The position numbers and the translations under genes are program-made. Shown in pieces: positions 26,275-35,142 of a stretch of 64,000 bases of DNA (the stretch's first letter is position 1; each line of letters opens with the position of its first letter). The stretch covers positions 4,092,001-4,156,000 of the forward strand of contig NZ_JAEDAO010000001.1 of assembly GCF_016641735.1 (NCBI RefSeq), in the 5' to 3' direction. The DNA is from Ramlibacter algicola. GTDB taxonomy: Bacteria; Pseudomonadota; Gammaproteobacteria; Burkholderiales; Burkholderiaceae_C. The notes beneath the pieces are model-generated. The model made no database searches, was not told the origin of the DNA, and saw only the letters and a list, made by a program, of their open reading frames with translations.

Positions 26275-27225
26275 ATGAGACAGCTGTTCGCCGCGGCCGC
26301 ACTGGCCCTCGCCGCCCCCCTCGCCTTCGCCCAGGCCTGCCCCGACAAGAACCTGAACTACTGGCAGGCGTTCCCGCCGGGCGGTGAGTCGGACCTGTCC
26401 GCGCGCCACCAGGCGCTGGTGCTGAAGAAGAAGTGCCCGGCCATCGAGACCATCGTCCAGTACAAGGCCGGCGCGGGCGGCGCGTTGATGTGGACGCAGA
26501 TGAACCAGCTGCCCGCCGACGGCACGAACGTGGTCGGCGTGAACCTGCCGCACATCGTCTTCCAGCCGATCCAGGGCGACGTGCAGTACAAGACCGCCGA
26601 CGTGACGCCGGTGTTCTGGTTCCACTTCACGCCCGACATCCTGGTGGTCAGCGGCAAGAGCCCGATCAAGAACTTCCAGGAATTCCTCGCCGCCGCGAAA
26701 GCGAAGCCGGGCACCGTCAGCCTGGCCGGCTCGGGCCAGTACTCCGCCAACCATGCCGCGCACGAGCGGCTCGACGCCGCCTTCGGCATCAAGACGCTGT
26801 ACGTGCCGTTCAAGGGCACGGGCGACCTCGCGACGTCCGTCATCGGCGGCCAGGTCGACGGCGCGATGACGTACACGCCGTTCGCCATCGCCAACCGCGA
26901 CAAGGGCGTGCGCCCGCTCGCCGTCGCGATGGACAAGCGCCACCCGCTGATGCCCGATGTGCCCACGTTCAAGGAACTGGGCGTCGACTGGGTCGACGGC
27001 GCCTACCGCGGCATCGGCGTGCCCAAGTCCACGCCGGCGGCCGAGCGCAAGAAGATCTCGGACATGTGGATGGCGCTGAACAAGGACCCCGAGATGAAGG
27101 AACTGGCCGCCAAGTCCGGCTTCGAGCTGGTGAACGTCGGCGTCGAGCAGATGGACGCGTTCATGGCGGAGAAGACCAAGCTGTACACCGAGGGCGCGGC
27201 CCGCATGGGCCTGGGCAAGAAGTAA
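26275..27225 (+). CDS. Bug/TctC-family periplasmic substrate-binding protein
   Basis: This 316-aa protein has a signal peptide (RQLFAAAALALAAPLAFAQA) and the Bug fold. The usual PGG-containing loop is FPPGGESDLSARHQ and the second loop is YKAGAGGALMWTQM. It starts at 26275 after an AAAGGAGA site. It follows the tartrate/D-malate dehydrogenase by 49 bases, so its ligand is probably a C4 hydroxy acid or other organic acid. No TctAB genes are adjacent; it may use the distant pair at 32290-34306. Confidence 0.85.
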   Translation: MRQLFAAAALALAAPLAFAQACPDKNLNYWQAFPPGGESDLSARHQALVLKKKCPAIETIVQYKAGAGGALMWTQMNQLPADGTNVVGVNLPHIVFQPIQGDVQYKTADVTPVFWFHFTPDILVVSGKSPIKNFQEFLAAAKAKPGTVSLAGSGQYSANHAAHERLDAAFGIKTLYVPFKGTGDLATSVIGGQVDGAMTYTPFAIANRDKGVRPLAVAMDKRHPLMPDVPTFKELGVDWVDGAYRGIGVPKSTPAAERKKISDMWMALNKDPEMKELAAKSGFELVNVGVEQMDAFMAEKTKLYTEGAARMGLGKK

Positions 27226-27234
27226 TCTGCGGGG

Positions 27235-27531
27235 GTGCACGACGCCCCGCCGTTTTCCGCCGACGCGATGTTGGCGCGCCTGGCACGCTGGCTGCGCGTG
27301 CTGGGCTGGGACACGCGGCTGGACCCGCAGCTGCCCGACCCCGACCTGGTGGCCCTCGCGAACGCCGAGGGCCGCCTCCTCCTCACCCGCGACCGCCTGC
27401 TGCTGCGCGAGCTGCAGCCGGCGCGCTCGCTCGAGATCGTGCACGACGCACCGCTGCAGCAGCTGGTGCAGGTCGTGACGGTGCTGCAGCTGGCGCCGCC
27501 GCGCGAGCTGCACAGCCTGCCTCAGCTGTAA
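27235..27531 (+). CDS. Short Mut7-C/PIN-like RNase-domain protein, probably C-terminally truncated
   Basis: This 98-aa protein starts at a GTG and shows the front of the Mut7-C fold: MLARLARWLRVLGWDTRLDP, then LVALANAEGRLLLTRDRLLLRE. The Asp in LTRDR is one of the usual acidic residues. Family members are usually about 150 aa and continue into a Cys-containing zinc ribbon; that part is missing and is not seen in another frame downstream. It may be a short active form or a remnant. It begins 9 bases after the Bug gene. Confidence 0.7.
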   Translation: MHDAPPFSADAMLARLARWLRVLGWDTRLDPQLPDPDLVALANAEGRLLLTRDRLLLRELQPARSLEIVHDAPLQQLVQVVTVLQLAPPRELHSLPQL

Positions 27532-27619
27532 GCCCTTCCCCCAGCTCTTGCATTCCGACACCGCCTGTAACGGCTGAGCCACGCAAGATGCCCGCTCGAC
27601 AGTTTCGAGAGGAGCATCC

Positions 27620-28897
27620 ATGCAGGATGGCAAGCGATGGGCGCTCGGCGCGTTGGCCTGGGCCTCGCTGGTGGCCGTGGGCCTGGGGGCCTGCGGCGGC
27701 AGCGGCGGCAGCGGTGGTGGAAGCACGGGCGTGGGCTCCGGCGGCACCGGTGTCGAAGCGGGCAGTTCGGGCACGACGGCGACCCAAGTGACCCCCTCAG
27801 CTCCCGGCACACCCTCGGCGCCGACGCCTGCCAATCCGCCCTCGACCAGCACGCCCGGCGGAACGACGCTGCTGGGCAACTGCGAGATGTTCCCGGCGCA
27901 GGCGGTGTTCAACACGCGCGTCGACGACACCGCACGCTTCCCTGCGCATGCGAGCAGCGCGCAGTGGATCGCCTCGGTCGGCGCCACCCGCACCTTCCAC
28001 GCCGACTGGTGGAAGGGCACCGATCCCACGCAGCCCACGGCCTACTACGGCATGCCGGTCAACAGCGTCGACGGCACGGCCGCGACCACGGACTGGCCCA
28101 TCCTCAACTATGACTTCGCGGCCTCGGGCGTGAGCAGCCAGAGCGGCTGGCCGCACGAGAGCGACTGCGCGGTGGCCAGCGGCGGCGGCTACACGCTCAC
28201 GCACAATTGCGCGGCGGTGCCCACGGCGCAGCGCCGCTTTCCCTTCCCAAGCACCAACCTGCTGAACGAAGGCGGCACCTGCAACGACCCCAACACCTGC
28301 GGCGACCACCACGTGCTGGTCGTCGAGCAGGGCGCCTGCCGCCTGTGGGAGGCGTATGCGGCGTACAAGCTCTCCGGCCAGTGGTACGCGATGTCCACCG
28401 CTGCGTGGGACCTGAAGTCGCTGCAGCTGCGGCCGCAGACCTGGACCAGCGGCGACGCGGCCGGCCTGCCGATCACGCCGTTCCTGGTGAAGGCGGCGGA
28501 GGCGAACAGCGGTGCGATCCACCACGCGCTGCGCGTGACGTTCCGCGACGCCGTGCTGGCCAACACCTCCACCTGGCCGGCGCGCCATGCCGCAGGCGAT
28601 GCGACGGCAGGGGGCATCCCGTTCGGCGCGCTGCTGCGCCTGCGCGCGGACTTCGTGATCCCGTCCACCTGGACCACGCAGGCCAAGGCGATCGCGACGG
28701 CGGCCAAGCAGTACGGGATGTACGTGGCCGACATCGGCTCGGACTTCTACGTGCAGGGCGAACCGAGCGCGCAGTGGCAGGACGCGACCTTCAGCCAGCT
28801 GGGCTCGATCCCGATGTCGGCGATGGAGTTCGTCGACCTGCGCAACGTCACCAACGATCCGCGCTGGTCGGTGGACTCGATGGCGGCGAGCTGGTGA
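27620..28897 (+). CDS. Secreted lipoprotein of unknown function
   Basis: This 425-aa protein has a lipobox (GLGACGG, Cys about 25) and a Gly/Ser/Thr/Pro-rich spacer to about residue 85. A folded domain follows, with YYGMPVNSVDG, WPHESDCAVA, CGDHHVLVVEQGACRLWEAYAAY (read in parts), LQLRPQTWTSGDAAGLPI, HALRVTF and PARHAAGD. Similar secreted proteins are known in soil actinobacteria and proteobacteria without an assigned role. The His-rich (DHH, IHHAL, ARHAA) and acidic motifs look like an enzyme or carbohydrate-binding surface, but this is a guess. A GAGAGGAG site precedes the ATG. Confidence 0.75.
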   Translation: MQDGKRWALGALAWASLVAVGLGACGGSGGSGGGSTGVGSGGTGVEAGSSGTTATQVTPSAPGTPSAPTPANPPSTSTPGGTTLLGNCEMFPAQAVFNTRVDDTARFPAHASSAQWIASVGATRTFHADWWKGTDPTQPTAYYGMPVNSVDGTAATTDWPILNYDFAASGVSSQSGWPHESDCAVASGGGYTLTHNCAAVPTAQRRFPFPSTNLLNEGGTCNDPNTCGDHHVLVVEQGACRLWEAYAAYKLSGQWYAMSTAAWDLKSLQLRPQTWTSGDAAGLPITPFLVKAAEANSGAIHHALRVTFRDAVLANTSTWPARHAAGDATAGGIPFGALLRLRADFVIPSTWTTQAKAIATAAKQYGMYVADIGSDFYVQGEPSAQWQDATFSQLGSIPMSAMEFVDLRNVTNDPRWSVDSMAASW

Positions 28898-28913
28898 CCC
28901 GCCGTCCCGGCGC

Positions 28914-29342
28914 CTAGGCGCCGATCACCTGGCAGCCGCGCACGCCGGCCAGGATGTGGTCGACCTGGTGCGCGAGCGAGCCGAACCAGCGATCGCCGCC
29001 GGACGCGGTGGGCGCGTCCATCACGATGCGGTCGCAGCCGAGTTCCTGCGCGGTGCGCGCGATGGTCTCGGCGCGCCGACCGACGCGCACGACGGTGCGG
29101 TAACGCACGCCGGCCGCTTCGAGCAGCGACTGGGCCGGCGCCAGTTCCTCGGCGCCGGCGTCGTGCTGCAACCGTTCCAGTTCGGACGGCTGGAAGTACG
29201 ACGCCACGTGCCCGTTGACCGCCGGCTGCACGCTGAGCAGGTACACGGGGACGTCCTCGCGCCGGTGGATGCGGATCGCCTCCGCCAGCGCGCGCTGCAT
29301 CTTCGGCCCGTGGCCGTCGATCGGCACCAGGATCTGGGCCAC
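28914..29342 (-). CDS. Universal stress protein (UspA family)
   Basis: This 142-aa protein has the Usp fold: AQILVPIDGHGPKMQRALAE at the start and a C-terminal CDRIVMDAPTASGGDRWFGS, where the G-x2-G-x9-G-S/T ATP loop is only partly kept. The GTG start at 29342 has GAGGA upstream and lies 10 bases after the terC stop; longer readings overlap terC out of frame. It is likely in one operon with terC. Confidence 0.85.
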   Translation of the reverse strand: MAQILVPIDGHGPKMQRALAEAIRIHRREDVPVYLLSVQPAVNGHVASYFQPSELERLQHDAGAEELAPAQSLLEAAGVRYRTVVRVGRRAETIARTAQELGCDRIVMDAPTASGGDRWFGSLAHQVDHILAGVRGCQVIGA

Positions 29343-29352
29343 CGCGCTGTCC

Positions 29353-30057
29353 TCAGGCGGCCGGGCCGTCGGGTTGCGCGGAACGCTGCGCCGCCATGCG
29401 CGCGAGGTACTTGCCCACCGCGATGACGAGCAGCGCACCGGCGGCCGGGGCGATCACGTGCAGCGTGTGCTGCTGCGCGGCCCACAGGTCCTTGATCGCC
29501 GGGTCCGACAGCGCCATCTCGCCGGCCACCCAGCCGAGCAGGCCGGCGCCGAGCGTGATGATGATCGGGAAGCGCGTCATCAGCTTCAGGATGATGGTGC
29601 TGCCGAAGATGATCAGCGGGATGCTGATGACCAGGCCGATCACCAGCAGGCCGACGTGGCCCTTGGCCGCCGCGGCGACGCCGATCACGTTGTCCAGGCT
29701 CATGACCAGGTCGGCGATCACGATCGTCTTGATCGCCCCCATCAGGTTGGAGCTGCTCTCCAGGTCCTCGTCGTCGTCATCGCCCTTGAGCAGGCCGATG
29801 CCGATCCACAGCAGCAGCGCGGCGCCGATCAGCTTGAGGTACGGCAGCGAGAGCAAATAGACGGCGAAGAACGTCAGCACCAGCCGCAGCACGATCGCGC
29901 CGACGGAGCCGAACATGATGGCCTTCTTCTGCTGGTGGGCCGGCAGCGAGCGGCAGGCCAGCGCGATCACGACCGCGTTGTCGCCGCTCAGGACGATGTT
30001 GATCAGGATGATCTGGCCCAGGGCGATCCAGAAATCCGGGGTGGACACCATGTCCAT
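29353..30057 (-). CDS. TerC-family integral membrane protein
   Basis: This 234-aa protein has about seven transmembrane helices and the two acidic intramembrane motifs of TerC/Alx/YjbE proteins: LSGDNAVVIALACRSLP and DLVMSLDNVIGVAAA. A cytosolic acidic loop (GDDDDEDLES) sits between them. Such proteins export Mn(II) or protect against metal and membrane stress. The short region upstream (95 bases) shows no riboswitch of the yybP-ykoY type. Confidence 0.88.
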   Translation of the reverse strand: MDMVSTPDFWIALGQIILINIVLSGDNAVVIALACRSLPAHQQKKAIMFGSVGAIVLRLVLTFFAVYLLSLPYLKLIGAALLLWIGIGLLKGDDDDEDLESSSNLMGAIKTIVIADLVMSLDNVIGVAAAAKGHVGLLVIGLVISIPLIIFGSTIILKLMTRFPIIITLGAGLLGWVAGEMALSDPAIKDLWAAQQHTLHVIAPAAGALLVIAVGKYLARMAAQRSAQPDGPAA

Positions 30058-30151
30058 GTCGTCTCCTCGTTCGATGCGCCGCGCGGCGCGCGGCTCGCCC
30101 GAGGATAGGAAGCGCTGCTGTCGCCTTCTTGTCGCCCTGCTGTCTGCAGGC

Positions 30152-31561
30152 TTACACGCGGGCCGGGCCTGGCGGCTCCGGCGGCGGGAAGTGGACGGTG
30201 AACGCGTTGCCGGTGCCGTCGTGGTCTTCCTGCAGCGTGATGCGGGCGCCGTGCAGTGCCGCGATCTCGCTGACGATGGCCAGCCCGAGGCCGCTGCCCT
30301 CGGTGCGGCCGCCCACCAGCCGGTGGAACCGCTCGAACACCCGCGTGCGCTCCTGCGCCGGGATGGTGGGGCCGTCGTCGCTGATCGACAGCAGGCGCTC
30401 GTCGCCGTGCAGGCGCACGGCCACCGTCACCTTGCCGCCTTCGTGGCTGTAGCGCACCGCGTTGTCGATCAGGTTGTTGATCAGGTCGCGCAGCCGGTCC
30501 GGGTCGGCGTCGATGGCCAGTGGGCTGCCGTGGCCGTCGAAGCCAAGGTCGATCGAGCGGCGCAGCGCCTGCGGCGCCCACTCCATGCAGATCTCGAGCG
30601 CGAACGCCTCCAGGTCCACCGCCTGCAGGTGCACCGCGGCGACCGCGCCCGGCTCGTTGCGGGCCAGCGCGAGCAGCTGCTGGACGATGCGCGAGAGCCG
30701 CTCGGCGCTGACGTACAGCTGCGCGAGCGAGTGGCGCACGCGATCGGGGTCGTCCTCGCCCAGCGCCACCTCGATCTGCGCCTTCAGTCCCGCCACGGGC
30801 GTCTTCAGCTGGTGCGCCGCATCGGCCACGAAGCGGTTCTGCGCGTCCAGCGTGGCGCCCAGGCGCAGCATGAGCGCGTTGACCTCGTCGACCAGCGGCC
30901 GCACCTCCTCGGGCACGCCTTCGGTCTCGAGCGGGCTGAGGTCCTGGTGCGAGCGCCGGGCGACGGCGCTCCCCACCGCCGACAGCGGGCGCAACCCATG
31001 CCCGACGCCCCAGAACACTGCCGCGCACGCCATCCCGATCAGCACCAGTTGCGCGGCGACGATGCTGGCCACGATCTCCCAGGCGAGCCGGTGCCGCTTG
31101 CCCAGGGTCTCGGCCACCTGCACCAGCACCTGGCGCGACGGGTCCGCCTCGTCGTACGGCAACCAGGCGACCACGATGCGAACGGGTTCGCCGCGCAGCA
31201 TGCCGGTGTGGAAGCGGGGCCCGCGCGCATCGCGCGGCGCATGGGCGGGCGCCTCCAGCGCGGGATCGCCGCCGATCGGCGTGCCCGGCGCGCTCCACAC
31301 ACGCAGGGCCATGCGGTCGTCCTGGTCGACGAGCAGCGCGCGCTCGGCCGCCGGCGTGAGGTCCAGGCGTGGCCCCGAGGGCGTGGCGTGCACGTGCAGC
31401 GCGGCCTCGCGCGCGATCTCGTACAGCCCGCGGTCGTAGGCGCGGTTGGCGAGCTGCGCCGACGTCCACCAGCTCAGGGCCGAGTCGACCAGCAACAGCA
31501 CCAGCAGGGGCCCCAGCAGCGAGGCCAGCAGCACGTCGCGCAGCCGGCTACGGCGCGCCAT
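30152..31561 (-). CDS. tctE: TctE-type sensor histidine kinase
   Basis: This 469-aa membrane kinase has an N-terminal helix (DVLLASLLGPLLVLLLVDSA), a periplasmic sensor of about 130 residues (2CSK_N-like: YDRGLYEIAREAALHV), a second helix near 170, HAMP, HisKA (AHQLKTPVAGL) and HATPase (NNLIDNAVRYS; GSGLGLAIV). It is of the TctE type that controls tricarboxylate uptake. It overlaps the response regulator by 14 bases, and both lie downstream of tctBA on the same strand. Confidence 0.85.
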   Translation of the reverse strand: MARRSRLRDVLLASLLGPLLVLLLVDSALSWWTSAQLANRAYDRGLYEIAREAALHVHATPSGPRLDLTPAAERALLVDQDDRMALRVWSAPGTPIGGDPALEAPAHAPRDARGPRFHTGMLRGEPVRIVVAWLPYDEADPSRQVLVQVAETLGKRHRLAWEIVASIVAAQLVLIGMACAAVFWGVGHGLRPLSAVGSAVARRSHQDLSPLETEGVPEEVRPLVDEVNALMLRLGATLDAQNRFVADAAHQLKTPVAGLKAQIEVALGEDDPDRVRHSLAQLYVSAERLSRIVQQLLALARNEPGAVAAVHLQAVDLEAFALEICMEWAPQALRRSIDLGFDGHGSPLAIDADPDRLRDLINNLIDNAVRYSHEGGKVTVAVRLHGDERLLSISDDGPTIPAQERTRVFERFHRLVGGRTEGSGLGLAIVSEIAALHGARITLQEDHDGTGNAFTVHFPPPEPPGPARV

Positions 31562-32225
31562 GGCTGCGTTCCATCAGGTAGCCCATGCCGCGCACCGTGC
31601 GGATCTCGCAACCGAGCGGCTCGAGCTTGCGGCGGATGCGGTAGACGTACACCTCGATGGCGTTGAGGCCCACCTCGTCGCCCCAGCCATAGAGATGGCT
31701 GACGATGGTTTCCTTGCTGACGACGCGGCCGGCACGCAGCATCAGCACCTCCAGCACCGCCAGCTCGCGCGCGGACAGCTCGATCGGCTGGTCCTCGTAC
31801 GACACGCGCCGGCCCACCGTGTCGAAGGCCAGCTTGCCCAGCTGCAGCACGGGCGACACGGCCGCGGAGCCGCGCCGCAACTGGGCCCGCACGCGCGCTT
31901 CCAGCTCGGGCAGGTCGAAAGGCTTGGTCAGGTAGTCGTCGGCGCCCGCGTCGAGGCCGGCCACGCGATCCGCCAACGCGTCCAGGGCGGTGAGGATCAG
32001 CACCGGGGTCGTGGTGCGGCGCGCGCGCAGCCGGCGCAACACCTCCAGGCCGCTCATGCCCGGCAGGTCGATGTCGAGGATGACCAGGTCGTAGTTGGCC
32101 GCCATCAGCGCCCGCTCCGCCTCGTCGCCGCTGGCGGCCACGTCGACGGCGTACGCCGAACGCGCCAGCGCGCGGGAGAGCGCGTCGGCGAGCACCTTGT
32201 CGTCTTCGGCGAGGAGGATGCGCAC
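31548..32225 (-). CDS. tctD: TctD-type OmpR-family response regulator
   Basis: This 225-aa regulator has a receiver (acidic EDD, phospho-Asp in LVILDIDLPGMSG, Lys in LTKPF) and an OmpR-type winged helix (RVVSKETIVSHLYGWGDEVG, then YVYRIRRKLEPLG). It is paired with the overlapping TctE. It follows tctA by 64 bases and would control the tct transporter or the genes for its substrate. Confidence 0.88.
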   Translation of the reverse strand: MRILLAEDDKVLADALSRALARSAYAVDVAASGDEAERALMAANYDLVILDIDLPGMSGLEVLRRLRARRTTTPVLILTALDALADRVAGLDAGADDYLTKPFDLPELEARVRAQLRRGSAAVSPVLQLGKLAFDTVGRRVSYEDQPIELSARELAVLEVLMLRAGRVVSKETIVSHLYGWGDEVGLNAIEVYVYRIRRKLEPLGCEIRTVRGMGYLMERSHGAP

Positions 32226-32289
32226 GACGTCGGAATGAAAAATGGCGGGCTGGTGCCCGCCATTGTGCGCGAGGGAGAGGGTCGCGCCC

Positions 32290-33801
32290 TCACTCCTCCA
32301 CGAAGGCTTCCTCGCGCTTCTTCTTGATCGAGGGCAGCGCCACGATGGCGATCAGCGCGATCGCAGCCGCCAGCAGGCTGGCCGACAGCGGGCGCGTGAC
32401 CAGCACGCCCCAATCGCCGCGGGACAGCAGCAGCGCACGGCGCAGGTTCTCTTCCATCATCGGACCGAGGATGAAGCCGAGCAGCAGCGGCGCCGGCTCG
32501 CAACCGAGCTTGACGAACACGTAGCCGACCACGCCGAAGATGGCGACCATCCAGATGTCGAACACGTTGTTGTTCGTGGAATAGACGCCGATGGCGCAGA
32601 ACAGCACGATCGCCGGGAACAGGAAGCGATAGGGCACCGTCAGCAGCTTGATCCACATGCCGATCAGCGGCAGGTTCAGGATGACGAGCATCGCGTTGCC
32701 GATCCACATCGAGGCGATCAGGCCCCAGAACAGCTGCGGGTTGCTGGTCATCACCTGCGGGCCCGGCTGGATGTTGTGGATGGTCATCGCGCCGACCATC
32801 AGCGCCATCACCGCATTGGGCGGGATGCCCAGCGTCAGCAGCGGGATGAACGAGGTCTGCGCGCCGGCGTTGTTCGCCGACTCGGGCGCGGCCACGCCGC
32901 GGATGTTGCCCTTGCCGAAGGGGACCTCGCCTGCACGCAGCGGGACCTTCTTCTCCAGCGTGTACGCCGCGAAGGCGGCCAGCAGCGCGCCGCCGCCGGG
33001 CAGGATGCCCAGCGCCGAACCCAGCGCCGTGCCGCGCAGCATGGCCGGCGCCATCGCCTTGAAGTCCGCCCTGGTCGGGAACAGGCCCTGCACCTTGGCG
33101 GTGAACACCTCGCGCTCGTCGTCGGGCTGGGCGAGGTTGCTGATGATCTCGCCGTAGCCGAACACGCCCATGGCGATGGTCACGAAGCCGATGCCGTCCG
33201 TGAGCTCGGGGATGTCGAAGGAGAAGCGCGCGACGCCGGAGTTCACGTCGGTGCCCACCAGGCCGAGCAGCAGGCCCAGCACGATCATCGCGATGGCCTT
33301 GATCAGCGAGCCGGAGGCCAGCACCACGGCGCCGATCAGGCCCAGGATCATCAGCGAGAAGTACTCGGCCGGACCGAACTTGAACGCGACTTCGGTCAGC
33401 GGCGCGGCGAACGCCGCCAGGATCAGCGTGCCGACGCAACCGGCGAAGAACGAGCCGATGCCGGCCGCCGCGAGCGCGGGACCCGCGCGGCCCTGCCGCG
33501 CCATCTGGTAGCCGTCGATGCAGGTGACGACCGAGGACGACTCGCCCGGCAGGTTCACCAGGATGGCGGTGGTGGAGCCGCCGTACTGGGCGCCGTAGTA
33601 GATGCCGGCCAGCATGATCAGTGCGGACACCGGGGGCAGCGCGTAGGTCGCGGGCAGCAGCATCGCGATGGTCGCGACGGGGCCGATGCCTGGCAGCACG
33701 CCGATCAGCGTGCCGAGCACGCAGCCGATGAACGCGTACAGCAGGTTGATCGGCGTGAAGGCCACGCCGAAGCCGGTCATGAGGTTGGTGATCAGGTCCA
33801 T
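32290..33801 (-). CDS. tctA: TctA large membrane subunit of a tripartite tricarboxylate transporter
   Basis: This 503-aa protein has about 11-12 membrane segments and the TctA signatures VLPGIGPVATIAMLLPATY, YYGAQYGGSTTAILVNLPGE and LPGGGALLAAFAAY, GIPPNAVMALM. It moves an organic acid inwards with sodium or proton symport, fed by a Bug/TctC protein. tctB lies 16 bases upstream. No binding-protein gene is present at this locus; TphC (12909) and the Bug protein at 26275 are the candidates in the window. Confidence 0.93.
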   Translation of the reverse strand: MDLITNLMTGFGVAFTPINLLYAFIGCVLGTLIGVLPGIGPVATIAMLLPATYALPPVSALIMLAGIYYGAQYGGSTTAILVNLPGESSSVVTCIDGYQMARQGRAGPALAAAGIGSFFAGCVGTLILAAFAAPLTEVAFKFGPAEYFSLMILGLIGAVVLASGSLIKAIAMIVLGLLLGLVGTDVNSGVARFSFDIPELTDGIGFVTIAMGVFGYGEIISNLAQPDDEREVFTAKVQGLFPTRADFKAMAPAMLRGTALGSALGILPGGGALLAAFAAYTLEKKVPLRAGEVPFGKGNIRGVAAPESANNAGAQTSFIPLLTLGIPPNAVMALMVGAMTIHNIQPGPQVMTSNPQLFWGLIASMWIGNAMLVILNLPLIGMWIKLLTVPYRFLFPAIVLFCAIGVYSTNNNVFDIWMVAIFGVVGYVFVKLGCEPAPLLLGFILGPMMEENLRRALLLSRGDWGVLVTRPLSASLLAAAIALIAIVALPSIKKKREEAFVEE

Positions 33802-33817
33802 GTCGTGTGCTCCCGCC

Positions 33818-34306
33818 TCAGCCCGCGATGAACGAAGGCCAGACCGGGATCTGGAGCTTGAGCAGCCAGATGAACGCGACCCAGCTGCCGATGGACAGGA
33901 TGGTGGCCAGCACCAGCACGCTCTTCCACTCGAACTCGCTGCCCGCCAGGCTCGAGATGATGGTGAGCGCGTAGATCGCGACGATCATGCCCATGGAAGG
34001 CAGGCCGATCTTCGGCAGCCCGCCCAGCAGGATGCCGAACGCGAGGTTGGCGCCGATGATGAACACCAGCGGCTTCCAGGCCCACTTGCCGATCTTCTCG
34101 CCGTCCTCGGTCTCGACCACGAGCGATTCGAAGATGACGAACGCGCCCAGGATGGCCAGCACGATGCCCAGCACGAGCGGGAAGTAGCCGGGGCCCATGC
34201 GGGCGCCCTCGCCGACGTTGTAGGTGGTGGCGCCGAACCCGAAGGCGGCGCCGATGATGCAGAACATGAGTCCTGCGAAAAAGTCCTGCTGGCTCTTGAT
34301 CCTCAT
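33818..34306 (-). CDS. tctB: TctB small membrane subunit of the tripartite tricarboxylate transporter
   Basis: This 162-aa protein has four transmembrane segments with the TctB start IKSQQDFFAGLMFCIIGAAF and the conserved YNVGEGARMGPGYFPLVLG. The ATG at 34306 follows AAGGA; a start 9 codons upstream is less likely. It is the first gene of tctBA-tctDE and is divergent from a second TctD/TctE-like pair. Confidence 0.9.
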   Translation of the reverse strand: MRIKSQQDFFAGLMFCIIGAAFGFGATTYNVGEGARMGPGYFPLVLGIVLAILGAFVIFESLVVETEDGEKIGKWAWKPLVFIIGANLAFGILLGGLPKIGLPSMGMIVAIYALTIISSLAGSEFEWKSVLVLATILSIGSWVAFIWLLKLQIPVWPSFIAG

Positions 34307-34371
34307 GGGGGTCCTTGCGATGGGCGGGCGCACCCCGGAAGGGATGGCGCCGGCCCGGACGATTAGCGCCG

Positions 34372-34393
34372 CCGCCCGCTGACCGCCCGCTGA
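34372..34393. promoter_or_regulatory. Tandem 11-bp direct repeat, candidate response-regulator site
   Basis: CCGCCCGCTGA is repeated twice without a gap between the divergent tctB and response-regulator genes. OmpR-family regulators bind head-to-tail repeats at about 10-11 bp spacing, so this is a likely site for one of the two TctD-like proteins. The function is inferred from pattern and place. Confidence 0.45.
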
Positions 34394-34452
34394 CCCGTGC
34401 GGTTCGTAAAAGTGCGTAGCATCGCGAAGCCGGGGACAGCTACACCTGAATC

Positions 34453-35142
34453 ATGCGAATCCTGCTGATCGAAGACGACGTCGTGCTGCGCGACGTGATG
34501 GTGCGCAGCCTGCACGACGCGGGCCACCGCGTCGACGTGGCCGGCACGCTGGAGGAAGCCGACCAGCTGTGGCAGATCCCGGGCTTCGACGCGGTGCTGC
34601 TGGACCTGAACCTGCCGCACAACGCGAACCCGCGCAGCGGGCTGGGCAGCGGCCTGAGCGCACTGCGCGCCGCGCGCGCACGCGGCGACCGCACGCCGGT
34701 GCTGGTGCTCACCGCACGCAACCGCACCGACGAACGCATCGCGGGCCTGAACGCCGGCGCCGACGACTACCTGGGCAAGCCGTTCGACCTCGCCGAAGTC
34801 GAGGCGCGGCTGCGCGCGCTGGTGCGCCGCACGATGGGCACGCAGGACCAGGTCACCGTCGGCGGCCTCGCGCTGGACCGGCAGAACCGCCGCTTCACCG
34901 TGCACGGGCAGGCGCTGGAGCTGCCCGCGCGCGAATTCGAAGTGCTGTGGGAACTGATGACGCCCGCCGGGCGCGTGGTGAGCAAGCGCGAACTGGCCAA
35001 CAAGCTGTCCGACCTCGACGACTACCTGGGCGACAACGCGCTGGAGGCTTTCATCTCGCGGCTGCGCAAGAAACTGGTGGGCAGCGGCGTGCGCATCCGC
35101 ACCCTGCGCGGGCTGGGCTACCTGCTCGAGGCCGAGGCTTGA
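34453..35142 (+). CDS. OmpR-family response regulator (second TctD-like)
   Basis: This 229-aa regulator has a receiver with EDD, phospho-Asp in [11 protein letters not shown] and Lys in LGKPF, then a winged helix ([20 protein letters not shown], then [14 protein letters not shown]). The receiver contains an unusual insertion after the phospho-Asp ([20 protein letters not shown]) of about 8 residues. It is co-translated with the kinase downstream (TTGA overlap) and divergent from tctB. Confidence 0.88.
   Translation: MRILLIEDDVVLRDVMVRSLHDAGHRVDVAGTLEEADQLWQIPGFDAVLLDLNLPHNANPRSGLGSGLSALRAARARGDRTPVLVLTARNRTDERIAGLNAGADDYLGKPFDLAEVEARLRALVRRTMGTQDQVTVGGLALDRQNRRFTVHGQALELPAREFEVLWELMTPAGRVVSKRELANKLSDLDDYLGDNALEAFISRLRKKLVGSGVRIRTLRGLGYLLEAEA

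Noticed and set aside
29958..30151. A manganese riboswitch (yybP-ykoY) before terC
   Set aside because: The upstream gap is only about 95 bases and shows none of the conserved paired bulges I would expect.
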